Below are positions 16,019 through 24,522 of a DNA stretch of 64,000 bases, piece by piece (the stretch's first letter is position 1; every line of letters begins with the position of its first letter). Source of the stretch: Solwaraspora sp. WMMD791 (lineage in GTDB: Bacteria; Actinomycetota; Actinomycetes; Mycobacteriales; Micromonosporaceae); assembly GCF_029581195.1 (NCBI RefSeq), contig NZ_CP120737.1, positions 682,001 through 746,000 of the forward strand, in the 5' to 3' direction. A program made the translations under genes and the position numbers. The notes beneath the pieces are model-generated. The model worked only from the letters and a program-made list of their open reading frames with translations, was not told where the DNA came from and did no database searches.

Positions 16019-16764
16019 CCGGACGCTCCTCGGGTGGCGACTCCGGCGACGATGGTGTGGGCCGAGACGTCGTAGGCATGATCGGGACCGCCGGTGGCCA
16101 GGCTGGACTCGACGACCTCGACCACCGCCCGTAGCGTGCGGCCGGGTACGGCGAGCAACGACTCGACCAGGGCCTCGACCGCACGGTCGAGGTCGTCGTC
16201 GGCGACGACTCCGGCGACCAGTCCCCAGGCGAGCAGCTGGTCGGCCGTCGCCGTGGCGACTCCGGTCAGCAGGTGGTAGGCCAGTGAACGAGGGAGCGCC
16301 TGGGCGATGGTGTGGCCGACGCCAGCGGGGGCGAAACCGTAGCGGGCCTCAGGCAGCGACAGGCTGGCGCTGGCGGCGGCGATCGGCAGGTGCACGGCGT
16401 CGAGCAGGCCGGCGCCGAAGCCGATCACGCGTCCCCGTACCGGGGCGACGACCGGCACCGGAAGCCGCCGGATCCGCCGTAGCGCGGCGTCGCTGGCGCG
16501 CAGGCCGGCGGCGACCGCCTCGGGTGACCTGTCGGCCAGCCCGGCGAACGCCGAGGTGTCCCAGCCGCCGCAGAAGTGCCGTCCGGCCATCTCGAGATGG
16601 ACGACCGCGCAGGTATCGTCGCCCGCGGCGGCTTCCAGCGCGCGGACGAGTTCGCCCAACGTCGTGTCGTCGAGGCAGTTGCCGCGGGCCGCGTTGTCGT
16701 AGCGCACCTGGATGAGGCGTCCGTTGTGCCGTGGCGTGAGGGTGAGGTCCACCCGACGAATCAT
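16015..16764 (-). CDS. Enoyl-CoA hydratase/isomerase family protein (crotonase fold)
   Basis: 249 aa if started at the ATG at 16764 (MIRRVDLTLTPRHNGRLIQV). The oxyanion-hole segment HLEMAGRHFCGGWDTSAF and VPVVAPVRGRVIGFGAGLLD are typical crotonase features; the usual catalytic Glu positions are not clear, so hydratase versus isomerase or hydrolase is open. No ribosome site precedes the ATG, and the operator copy 16763-16780 overlaps the start codon, suggesting a leaderless mRNA or a start slightly downstream (GTG at 16752). It heads the crotonase-VOC-flavin reductase operon and is divergent from the ABC-importer operon. Confidence 0.82.
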   Translation of the reverse strand: MIRRVDLTLTPRHNGRLIQVRYDNAARGNCLDDTTLGELVRALEAAAGDDTCAVVHLEMAGRHFCGGWDTSAFAGLADRSPEAVAAGLRASDAALRRIRRLPVPVVAPVRGRVIGFGAGLLDAVHLPIAAASASLSLPEARYGFAPAGVGHTIAQALPRSLAYHLLTGVATATADQLLAWGLVAGVVADDDLDRAVEALVESLLAVPGRTLRAVVEVVESSLATGGPDHAYDVSAHTIVAGVATRGASG

Positions 16765-16780
16765 ACATACCGGTCGGTAT
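16763..16780. promoter_or_regulatory. TetR-type operator overlapping the crotonase start codon
   Basis: ATACATACCGGTCGGTAT contains the perfect arms CATACCG/CGGTATG (16766-16781, 2-bp centre). It covers the start region of the minus-strand crotonase gene and would block its transcription directly. Confidence 0.75.
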
Positions 16781-16857
16781 GAAAACAACGTCCCTGGTCG
16801 GCTGGGCTTTGTCACGCGAATGTCATAGTCGAGATACCCGGTGGAACCGTTGACTTG

Positions 16858-16875
16858 ATACCGGCTGGTCGGTAC
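16858..16875. promoter_or_regulatory. TetR-type operator upstream of the ABC-importer operon
   Basis: ATACCGGCTGGTCGGTAC has arms TACCG/CGGTA around a 6-bp centre. It is 70 bp upstream of the substrate-binding-protein start and would control the long plus-strand operon 16945-29131. Confidence 0.75.
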
Positions 16876-16944
16876 TTTGTGGCGAACGTCACCGGCACGT
16901 CACGCGGTGGCATGAACGGGTCCATCGCTGTGAAGGACACCCCG

Positions 16945-18468
16945 ATGATCATGAAATCCCCGCTCCTCCGGCGGTCCCTCGTGGCGGCCGCCACCATCAC
17001 CGTCGCGAGCGTCAGCCTCACCGCCTGCGGTGGCACTGATTCCACCGAGACCGGATCCTCCGGCCCGACTGTCATCCGCGCGCTGCTCGCGGCCCAGCCA
17101 GCCACCCTCGACCCGATCGTCGGGGCACGCTCCGCCCAGATCGTCTGGGCCACGATGCTCGAACCGTTGATCGACACCGACTCCGCCCTCGCCCCGACCG
17201 ACACCGGCCTCATCACCGACTGGGCCCGTACCGATGCGACGACCTGGACGTTCACGGTCCGCCCCGACATCAGCTTCAGCAACGGCGAGAAGGCCGACGC
17301 CGCCGCGGTCGCGAACACCATCACCCTCACCCGTGACACCGAGGCGTCACCGCTGAAGTCCTACTTCAGCAACGTCACCTCGATCGAGGCCACCGACGAC
17401 ACGACCGTCGTGCTCACCACCGGCACGCCGCAGTACAACATCCCCGATCTGCTCACCACGGTCTACCTGGTGCCGCCGGCCTACTACCAGGAGCAGGGAT
17501 CCGAGGGCTTCGCTGCCGCACCGGTCGGCACCGGGCCGTACGTGTGGGCCGGCGCCAACGCGGGCCGCGACATCTCGGTCACCGCGAACTCCGACTACTG
17601 GGGCGAGGCGCCGGTGAACGGCGGCATCACCTTCACCTGGGCCAACGAGGCCGCGCAACGTCTTGCGTTGATCCAGAGCAACAGTGTCGACATCGCCTTC
17701 GACCTCCCACCGGCCCAGGCGCAGACAGCCGAGGCGGCCGGCGTCGAGGTGGTCAGCACCGAGACCGCGATGAAGATCATCGCCTTCCTCGACTCGACCA
17801 AGGAACCGTTCGACGACCCACAGCTGCGCGAGGCCGCCGCCCTGGCCATCGACCGCGACGCGATCGTCAGCGGCATCTTCGACGGCCAGGCCGCCGCCGA
17901 CGCGGGCCTGCTCAACGTCCGGCCCGGCCAGCAACCGCAGGACAGTGTCACCGCCGATCCGGCGAGGGCCGAACAACTCGTCGGGGACGCGGCCCCGGCC
18001 GTGCAGATCACCTACCCGGCGGCGCAGTACACCAACATCGAAGAGGTCGCCCAGGCCGTCGGCGGCAGCCTCGAACAGGCAGGCTTCACCGTCACCTACG
18101 AACCGCTGGACTACGGAACATTGGTCCAACGGATCATCGGACGGCAGGTTCCCGGTATCGCCATCTTCGCCGGGGTTCCCAACGTCGCGGTGCCGGACTA
18201 CTTCGTCAGCGGTTTCATGAAGACCGCGTCGCTGACCGGCAACTGTCCCGACCCACAGATCGACCAACTCGCCCAGCAGGCCCTCGAACAGGACAGCGCC
18301 GAACAGGCCGCTCCCATCTACGAGCAGCTCAACACCATCGGTGTGGTCGAGAAGCACTGCTACGTCCCGCTCTACCGGCAGATCTTCAACTACGCGACCG
18401 GTCCCGGTGTCACCGGCGTCGAGTTCGGTCCGCTGAACACCGTGGACTTCACGAAGACGACCCGCTGA
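16945..18468 (+). CDS. ABC-transporter substrate-binding lipoprotein (peptide/nickel/opine family 5)
   Basis: 507 aa. The start chosen is the ATG preceded by GTGAAGGACACCCCG, giving a short basic N-terminus, a hydrophobic stretch and the lipobox SLTAC with lipidated Cys28. The mature protein has the family-5 hallmarks VIRALLAAQPATLDPIVGA, TTWTFTVRPDISFSNGEKA and GTGPYVW. Family members bind oligopeptides, but many actinobacterial ones carry other amphipathic ligands. With two ATPases and two permeases following, it completes a Dpp/Opp-type importer. It is the first gene of a co-directional run of 11 genes behind an operator, so the ligand is likely the substrate of the island (inference). Confidence 0.9.
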   Translation: MIMKSPLLRRSLVAAATITVASVSLTACGGTDSTETGSSGPTVIRALLAAQPATLDPIVGARSAQIVWATMLEPLIDTDSALAPTDTGLITDWARTDATTWTFTVRPDISFSNGEKADAAAVANTITLTRDTEASPLKSYFSNVTSIEATDDTTVVLTTGTPQYNIPDLLTTVYLVPPAYYQEQGSEGFAAAPVGTGPYVWAGANAGRDISVTANSDYWGEAPVNGGITFTWANEAAQRLALIQSNSVDIAFDLPPAQAQTAEAAGVEVVSTETAMKIIAFLDSTKEPFDDPQLREAAALAIDRDAIVSGIFDGQAAADAGLLNVRPGQQPQDSVTADPARAEQLVGDAAPAVQITYPAAQYTNIEEVAQAVGGSLEQAGFTVTYEPLDYGTLVQRIIGRQVPGIAIFAGVPNVAVPDYFVSGFMKTASLTGNCPDPQIDQLAQQALEQDSAEQAAPIYEQLNTIGVVEKHCYVPLYRQIFNYATGPGVTGVEFGPLNTVDFTKTTR

Positions 18469-18470
18469 CG

Positions 18471-19310
18471 ATGGCCGAGGTAGTGCAGGCGGGGGTGCCG
18501 GGTGACCGGCACCCCCGCACCCCGGACACCGACACCGCCGTACTGGTGGTCGACGACCTGGTGGTCGAACACCGCGACCGCCGCACGGGGACGGTCCTGC
18601 GCGCCGTCGACGGTGTGTCGTTGCGGATCGGCGCGGGCGAGAGCGTCGCCGTCGTCGGCGAGTCGGGATCCGGCAAGACGACCCTCGCGATGGCGGCGAC
18701 CGGGCTGGGCGCCCGTGGTGTCGGGGCCATCCGGCTGCTCGGGCACGAACTCTCCTCGACCGGTCGGGCGCAGCTGCGGCGGCTGCGACCGGAGGTGCAG
18801 GTGGTGTTCCAGGATCCGCACGGATCGCTCGACCCCCGGCAGTCGGTCCGCTCCGGGCTACGGGAACTCCGCAGGCTGCAACCCGAGCGCACCTCCTGGA
18901 TCACCGACACCGACCTGCTCGACCGGGTCCGGCTCGCGCCGCAGATCCTGGACCGCTTCCCGCACCAGCTCTCCGGTGGCCAGGCCCAGCGGGTCTGCAT
19001 CGCCCGGGCGCTGCTCATGCGGCCACGGCTGATCGTCGCCGACGAGCCGACCTCCGGACTCGACGTCTCGGTGCAGGCCGACGTGCTGGCGCTGCTGACC
19101 GAGATCCGCCGCAGCACCGGCGCGGCCCTGTTGATGATCAGTCATGATCTCGCCGTCGTCCGGTCCGTCTGCGATCTTGTGCACGTCATGTGCCACGGCC
19201 GCGTCGTCGAGTCCGGGCCCTGCGAGAAGGTCTTCGTCGCCCCCGAGCACGACTACACGCGCGAACTGCTCGCCGCGATGCCCGGCGCGCGCTGGAGGTC
19301 CCGCCGATGA
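18471..19310 (+). CDS. ABC-transporter ATP-binding protein (Dpp/Opp type)
   Basis: 279 aa. Walker A GESGSGKTT, signature LSGGQAQRV, Walker B LIVADEPTSGLD and the switch histidine in MISHDLAV are all intact. The C-terminus (CEKVFVAPEHDYTRELLAAMP) is the oligopeptide-transporter-type tail. It starts 2 bp after the binding-protein stop and overlaps the first permease by 4 bp. Together with the second ATPase at 21120 it forms the heterodimeric motor of the importer. Confidence 0.93.
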   Translation: MAEVVQAGVPGDRHPRTPDTDTAVLVVDDLVVEHRDRRTGTVLRAVDGVSLRIGAGESVAVVGESGSGKTTLAMAATGLGARGVGAIRLLGHELSSTGRAQLRRLRPEVQVVFQDPHGSLDPRQSVRSGLRELRRLQPERTSWITDTDLLDRVRLAPQILDRFPHQLSGGQAQRVCIARALLMRPRLIVADEPTSGLDVSVQADVLALLTEIRRSTGAALLMISHDLAVVRSVCDLVHVMCHGRVVESGPCEKVFVAPEHDYTRELLAAMPGARWRSRR

Positions 19311-20230
19311 AGACCACCACCGTACGGCGCGTCGGCAGCCGGCTCGCGTCACTGCTCGCCTCGCTGCTCATCGCGCTCAGCCTGGCCTTCGCACTCGGCC
19401 GGCTCTCCGGCGATCCGACCGTTGCCATTCTCGGCCCGATGGCCACCCCGGAGCAGCGTGACGCGCTGCGCCACGAACTCGGGCTCGACCTGCCGCTGGT
19501 CGTGCAGTACCTCGACTACCTCAAGGGCATTCTCACCGGTGACCTCGGTCAGTCGCTGCAGTTCTATCAGGCCAACACCGCGCTGATCGCCGACCGGCTG
19601 CCGTTCACCCTGCAACTGGTCGCCGCCGGCATGGCGCTCGCCGTACTCGTCGGCGTGCCGCTCGGAGTGCTGGCCGCGACCCGGGAGGGCACCTGGTGGG
19701 ACCGCGCCGCGTCCACTCTCGCCCTGCTCGGCCAGTCGGTGCCCGTCTTCTGGTTCGGCATGATGCTGGTGGCGCTGTTCGCCGTGAACCTCGGTTGGCT
19801 GCCCGCCGGCCAGTCCGGCACCGTGCGACATCTGGTCCTGCCCGCCGTCACCATGTCGGTGTACCCGATGGCGCAGATCGCCCGGCTCACCAGGGCGTCG
19901 ATGGCTGAGGCGCTGGCCGAGCCGTACATCGACTCCGCCCGTGCCCGAGGACTACGCGGGCGGCAGGTCGTCTGGCGGCACGCGTTCAAGAACGCCATGA
20001 TGCCGATCCTGACCATCGTCGTACTGCAGACCGGCATCCTGCTCTCCGGCGCGGTCGCGATCGAGTACGTCTACTCCTGGCCCGGTCTCGGTCAGCTCGC
20101 GCTGCAGGCCATCCAGTTCCGTGACTTTCCGCTCGTCCAGGCGATCGTCGTCTTCGGCGCCCTGACGTTCGTCCTGCTGAACCTGGTCGTCGACGTGATC
20201 CACTCCGCCGTCGACCCGAGGGTGAGGTGA
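19307..20230 (+). CDS. ABC-transporter permease (DppB type)
   Basis: 307 aa, about six membrane segments. An N-terminal TM1 (LASLLASLLIALSLAFALGR) is followed by the periplasmic PMATPEQRDALRHELGLDLP stretch typical of DppB, then the EAA-loop region SMAEALAEPYIDSARARGL, which contacts the ATPases. The ATG overlaps the preceding stop (ATGA). It pairs with the next permease to form the translocation pore. Confidence 0.93.
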   Translation: MKTTTVRRVGSRLASLLASLLIALSLAFALGRLSGDPTVAILGPMATPEQRDALRHELGLDLPLVVQYLDYLKGILTGDLGQSLQFYQANTALIADRLPFTLQLVAAGMALAVLVGVPLGVLAATREGTWWDRAASTLALLGQSVPVFWFGMMLVALFAVNLGWLPAGQSGTVRHLVLPAVTMSVYPMAQIARLTRASMAEALAEPYIDSARARGLRGRQVVWRHAFKNAMMPILTIVVLQTGILLSGAVAIEYVYSWPGLGQLALQAIQFRDFPLVQAIVVFGALTFVLLNLVVDVIHSAVDPRVR

Positions 20231-21123
20231 CGGCCGTGAGCAGATCGGATCTCCAACCGGTGCCGACGACGCAAGCGCCCCGACGCCCGGTACGGCGCGC
20301 CCGGACCTCGGTCTTCTGGCTCGCCCTGCCGCTCGTGGTGGTCGCCGGTCTGGTCCTGGTGCTGCCACTGACCGGGCTGCTGCCGGAGGCCGGGCAGGAT
20401 CTGGCCGCGACCCGACGGCCGCCCGCCTTCCTCGACGGCGGTTCCTGGGCACATCCGCTGGGCACCGACAAGCTCGGCCAGGACGTACTCACCCAGTTCG
20501 TCTCCGCAGGCCGGCTGACCATCCTGATCGGCCTGGTCGGCGCCCTGGTCGCGATCGGCCCCGGCACCCTGCTCGGCATGTTGGCCGGCTACTTCCGTGG
20601 CGGGGTCGACCGGGTCATCTCGGTGCTCATCGACGCCCAGCTGGCGCTGCCGTTCATCCTGGTCGCGCTCGCGATCATCTCGAACCGGGGCAGCTCCCTG
20701 CCGGTGCTGTTCCTGGTGCTGGCGCTGACCGGCTGGGCGGTCTGTGCCCGGGTCACCCGCTCAGCGACCCTGGCGATCCGGGAGCGTCAGTTCGTGACCG
20801 GTCTGCGCGCGGCCGGCGCGTCGGAGACGCTGATCGTCCTGCGGCACGTCCTGCCCAACCTCGCCGGTACGGTCGTCGCGCTCGGCACCCTTCAGGTCGG
20901 TACGGCGATCCTGGTCGAGAGCGCGTTGAGCTTCCTCGGTCTCGGCGTACCACCGCCGAGTGTCAGCTGGGGCTCCATGCTCGCCTCCGGTCAGGACGAG
21001 CTCAGCCAGGCCTGGTGGATCGCGCTGTTCCCCGGGCTCGCCATCACCCTGCTGGTGCTGCTGGTCAACCTGTTGGGCGACGCGCTGCTCACCCACCACG
21101 ACCCACGGAAGAGGCACCGATGA
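20227..21123 (+). CDS. ABC-transporter permease (DppC type)
   Basis: 298 aa from a GTG overlapping the upstream stop; a second GTG 9 bp on is possible. DppC features: a cytoplasmic N-terminus, TM1, then HPLGTDKLGQDVLTQFVSAG, the conserved periplasmic motif of this subfamily, an EAA loop around ERQFVTGLRAAGASE, and LSFLGLGVPPPSVSWGSML near the end. It completes the pore and overlaps the following ATPase gene by 4 bp. Confidence 0.93.
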   Translation: MTAVSRSDLQPVPTTQAPRRPVRRARTSVFWLALPLVVVAGLVLVLPLTGLLPEAGQDLAATRRPPAFLDGGSWAHPLGTDKLGQDVLTQFVSAGRLTILIGLVGALVAIGPGTLLGMLAGYFRGGVDRVISVLIDAQLALPFILVALAIISNRGSSLPVLFLVLALTGWAVCARVTRSATLAIRERQFVTGLRAAGASETLIVLRHVLPNLAGTVVALGTLQVGTAILVESALSFLGLGVPPPSVSWGSMLASGQDELSQAWWIALFPGLAITLLVLLVNLLGDALLTHHDPRKRHR

Positions 21124-21911
21124 CCGCGCTGCTGACCGTCGCGGGCCTGACCGTCGCCGCCCGTCTGACCGGGGACGACCTGCTGCTGCTCGACGACGTG
21201 CACCTCGACGTCGGTCGCGGTCAGATCGTCGGCGTCGTCGGCGAGTCCGGCAGCGGCAAGACCACCCTCGCCCGCACCGTCGTCGGGCTGCTCGAGCGCA
21301 ACGTCCAAGTGACGGGGGGCGCTGTCACGCTCGCCGGTGAGGTGGTCGTGGCGTCCGGGATCGACCGGACCGACCGGGTGCGGGGCCGTGCCATCGGCAT
21401 GGTCTTCCAGGACGCGTCACGTTCGCTGAACCCGCTGATGAAGATCCGCACCCAGCTCGCGGAGGTGCTGCGCCGGCACGTGGCGGGCATCAGCCGGGCG
21501 GAGGTCGAGCGGCGTTCGGTGGAGGTCCTGGGACAGATGCGCATCGGTGACCCGGCCCGGGTGCTGAACAGTTACCCGCACCAGCTCTCCGGCGGGCTGC
21601 GCCAACGGGTCGCGATCGGGCTGGCCGTCGTCACCCGTCCCTCGTTGGTGATCGCCGACGAATGCACCACCGCCCTCGACGTCACGACCCAGACCAAAGT
21701 GGTCAGCCTGTTCCGCACCCTGGTCGACGAACTCGGCATCGGGCTGCTCTTCGTCACCCACGACCTGATGCTCGCCAGTGACATCTGTGACCGGATCGCG
21801 GTGATGAGCGGCGGACGGGTCGTCGAACAGGGCGCCGCCCTGCAGGTGCTGGAGCAGCCGCAACAGGAGTACACGCGGCGACTGCTCGCCGCCATCCCCT
21901 CGTGGAGCTGA
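21120..21911 (+). CDS. ABC-transporter ATP-binding protein (DppD type)
   Basis: 263 aa. Walker A GESGSGKTT, signature LSGGLRQRV, Walker B VIADECTTALD and a switch histidine in FVTHDLML. The Walker B carries CTTALD where most homologues have PTSALD, a mild deviation with the catalytic Glu kept. Second ATPase of the importer, and its last gene; catabolic genes follow with a 14-bp gap. Confidence 0.92.
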   Translation: MTALLTVAGLTVAARLTGDDLLLLDDVHLDVGRGQIVGVVGESGSGKTTLARTVVGLLERNVQVTGGAVTLAGEVVVASGIDRTDRVRGRAIGMVFQDASRSLNPLMKIRTQLAEVLRRHVAGISRAEVERRSVEVLGQMRIGDPARVLNSYPHQLSGGLRQRVAIGLAVVTRPSLVIADECTTALDVTTQTKVVSLFRTLVDELGIGLLFVTHDLMLASDICDRIAVMSGGRVVEQGAALQVLEQPQQEYTRRLLAAIPSWS

Positions 21912-21925
21912 AGGAGAACCGCGAC

Positions 21926-23338
21926 ATGCCTGACCAGCCCGGTGTCGACGCGTACGCGGTACACCTGCCGGCGTTCACCCTGCACGACAACAGACTCGAC
22001 GCGGTCGACCCGCCGCGACCGGGCGGCCCGGTGCGCGGTGTCGCCGCCTTCGACGAGGACACCGTCACCATGGCCGTCGAGGCGTTGCGCCCCGTAGCCG
22101 CCGACCATCCGATCCGTGATCAGTTGCTGTTCGGGACCACCAGCGCACCGTACGAGGCGAAGACCTCGGCGGGGGTGGTGCACGCCGCGCTCGGACTCGA
22201 TCCGGCCGTCAGCGCGGTCGACCTGCGCGGCCACCGGTGCGGCGCGAGCGCTCTCGACCTCGTCGTCCGGTCCGGCGCGGCGGCGGTGACGGCCGACCTG
22301 CGGACCACCCGTCCCGGGGCACCCGACGAGCTGGCCCAAGGCGACGCCGCCGCGGCGTTCGTCGGGGGCGGTAACCGCGCCGCCACGCTGCTCGCCCGTA
22401 CCGGACACACCGCCGAGGTCCTGGAGCGGTGGCGGCTGCCCGGGGAGCGCCACGACCGGGTCTGGGACGAACGGTTCACCGCCGACGTCCTCGTCACCGC
22501 GGGCCTCGACACCGCCCGGCAGGCCATGGCCGCCGCGTCCCTGGACACCGTCGACGAGGTCGTCGTCTCCTCGTCCAACGCCCGGGCCGCCGCGGCGCTG
22601 CGGCGGGCACTGCGCGGCTCCGGGGTCGACCTGCGGACCGAACGGGCCACCGGGTTCACCGGTGCCGCCCACCCCGCCCTGCTCCTTGCCGCCGCACTCG
22701 ACGAGTCGTGGCCGGGCCGGACGATCCTGCTGCTGTCAGCCACCGAAGGCGCCGACGCGTTCGTCTGGCAGGCTGGTGCCGGGGTGCGGTCGGCGCGGGC
22801 CGGGCGCTCCGTCCGCGACCAGTTGGCCGCCCGCCGGCCCGTCGGCTACGGCCGTTACCTGCGCTGGCGGGGGCTGCTGGACGTGCAGGGCCCCGCGCGG
22901 CCGGCGTCTCCGGCACCGGCCTCCCCGGCGATGTTCCGCCGTGCCGGCTGGAAGTACCGGCTCGAGGCCAGCCAGTGCGACGCCTGCGGAAACCTCACCA
23001 GCCCACCGGGGAGGGTCTGCGCGTCCTGCGGCATCGCGTCGACGGGGCAGCCCACCGTGAAGGTCTCGCTGCGGGACAAGGTCGCCCGGGTCGTCTCCGC
23101 CACCAGGGACCACCTGACCACCATGCCGGAGCCGGAGGTCGTGATCGTCGTCGCCGACGTCGACGGCGGCGGCCGGTTGACCACGTACGCGACCGACGTC
23201 GTGCCGGGCGACGTGACGGTGGGCATGCCGATGACGCCCACGTTCCGGCGGCTCTGGACCACCGACTCGATCCACAACTACTTCTGGAAACTCCGGCCGA
23301 TTCCGGTGCCGGACCCGCCCGTGGAAGGACAGCACTGA
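21926..23338 (+). CDS. KAS-III/HMG-CoA-synthase-like protein fused to a C-terminal DUF35 Zn-ribbon/OB-fold domain
   Basis: 470 aa; ATG with AAGGAG 9 nt upstream. Residues ~1-335 look like a decarboxylase-free ketosynthase III/HMG-CoA-synthase fold, with a candidate nucleophile Cys in AVDLRGHRCGASALDLV. Residues ~340-470 are a DUF35 protein: zinc ribbon CDACGNLTSPPGRVCASCG at ~351-370 and an OB-fold ending KLRPIPVPDPP. DUF35 proteins are known scaffolds in archaeal thiolase/HMG-CoA-synthase complexes and in the ChsH2-Ltp2 retro-aldolase of sterol side-chain breakdown. Here the DUF35 part is fused to the synthase, and the thiolase gene follows with a 1-bp overlap, so a physical complex that makes or breaks a C-C bond in a CoA ester is likely (inference). 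Confidence 0.78.
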   Translation: MPDQPGVDAYAVHLPAFTLHDNRLDAVDPPRPGGPVRGVAAFDEDTVTMAVEALRPVAADHPIRDQLLFGTTSAPYEAKTSAGVVHAALGLDPAVSAVDLRGHRCGASALDLVVRSGAAAVTADLRTTRPGAPDELAQGDAAAAFVGGGNRAATLLARTGHTAEVLERWRLPGERHDRVWDERFTADVLVTAGLDTARQAMAAASLDTVDEVVVSSSNARAAAALRRALRGSGVDLRTERATGFTGAAHPALLLAAALDESWPGRTILLLSATEGADAFVWQAGAGVRSARAGRSVRDQLAARRPVGYGRYLRWRGLLDVQGPARPASPAPASPAMFRRAGWKYRLEASQCDACGNLTSPPGRVCASCGIASTGQPTVKVSLRDKVARVVSATRDHLTTMPEPEVVIVVADVDGGGRLTTYATDVVPGDVTVGMPMTPTFRRLWTTDSIHNYFWKLRPIPVPDPPVEGQH

Positions 23339-24522
23339 TGGCCAGCAGGCGTATGGCCCACGACGTCGCGATCGTGGCGATGGGCTGCACCCCGTTCCGC
23401 GACCACTGGCACCGTTCCGCCGACGACCTGCTGGTCGACGCGGTGCAGGAGTGCGTCGGCGCGCTGCCCGGCACCACCCTCGACGACGTCGACGCCTTCT
23501 GGGTCGGCACCCAGGGTTCCGGCATGTCCGGGCAGACGCTGGCCCGGCCGTTGCGGCTGGTCGGCAAACCGGTCACCCGCGTGGAGAACTACTGCGCCAC
23601 CGGCTCGGAGTCGCTGCGCAACGCGGCGTTCGCGGTCGCCTCCGGCGCGTACGACATGGTGATGGCCACCGGCGTCGAGAAGCTGAAGGACTCGTCGTAC
23701 TCCGGCCTGGCCGCCGTCTACCCACCCGCCGACGGCACCGACGTCGACTGGACCGCGCCCGCCGGCTTCTCCCTGCTCGCGCCCGCCTACCAGCAGGCGT
23801 ACGGGGTGGGCGCGCGGGACATGCGCGACGCCATGACGAAGGTCGCGACGAAGAACCACGCGAACGGCGCGTTGAACGAGCGTGCCCAGTTCCGTAAGGC
23901 GGTCTCCGCCGAGGCCGTCGAGAACGCGCCACGTATCGCCGGTCAGCTCGGCGTCATGGACTGCTCGGGCGTCTCCGACGGGGCCGCCGCAGCGATCCTG
24001 GTCCGCGCCGAGGACGCCCACCGGTACACCGACAAGCCGGTGTTCCTACGGGGGATGGGCTTCGTCGCCGGCTCGGGCGCGGGCCTGGCCACCGACGGCT
24101 ACGACTTCACCACCTTTCCCGAGGTGGTGCAGGCGGCACGACAGGCCTACGACCAGGCGGGTGTCACCGACCCGGCGACGGAGATCTCGCTGGCCGAGGT
24201 GCACGACTGCTTCACCCCGACCGAGGTGGTCCTGATGGAGGATCTGGGCTTCTCCGAACGCGGCAAGGCCTGGCGGGACATCCTCGACGGCCGGTACGAC
24301 CTCGGCGGCGCGTTGCCGGTCAACACCGACGGCGGTCTCAAGTCGTTCGGCCACCCGATCGGCGCCACCGGGCTGCGGATGATGTTCGAGTGTTTCACCC
24401 AGCTGCGGGGTGAGGCCGGCGCCCGCCAGGTGCCCGACGCCCGGTTGGCCCTCGCGCAGAACCTCGGCGGGCAGCCCGGTTCCTGCGTGGCGTTCGTCGC
24501 GGTGCTGGGGAGCCAGCGGTGA
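23338..24522 (+). CDS. Thiolase / SCP2-type acetyl-CoA acetyltransferase-like protein
   Basis: 394 aa. The nucleophile is Cys86 in NYCATGSESLRNA; the C-terminal half has AEVHDCFTPTEVVLMEDLGF and SFGHPIGATGLRMMFE, the HDCF and GHPIGATG motifs of the SCP2/lipid-transfer thiolase branch that includes Ltp2. Such enzymes either cleave beta-ketoacyl-CoA or act as retro-aldolases when bound to a DUF35 partner. The start codon shares one base with the stop of the DUF35-fusion gene, and the next gene overlaps by 4 bp, supporting stoichiometric co-expression. Confidence 0.88.
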   Translation: MASRRMAHDVAIVAMGCTPFRDHWHRSADDLLVDAVQECVGALPGTTLDDVDAFWVGTQGSGMSGQTLARPLRLVGKPVTRVENYCATGSESLRNAAFAVASGAYDMVMATGVEKLKDSSYSGLAAVYPPADGTDVDWTAPAGFSLLAPAYQQAYGVGARDMRDAMTKVATKNHANGALNERAQFRKAVSAEAVENAPRIAGQLGVMDCSGVSDGAAAAILVRAEDAHRYTDKPVFLRGMGFVAGSGAGLATDGYDFTTFPEVVQAARQAYDQAGVTDPATEISLAEVHDCFTPTEVVLMEDLGFSERGKAWRDILDGRYDLGGALPVNTDGGLKSFGHPIGATGLRMMFECFTQLRGEAGARQVPDARLALAQNLGGQPGSCVAFVAVLGSQR

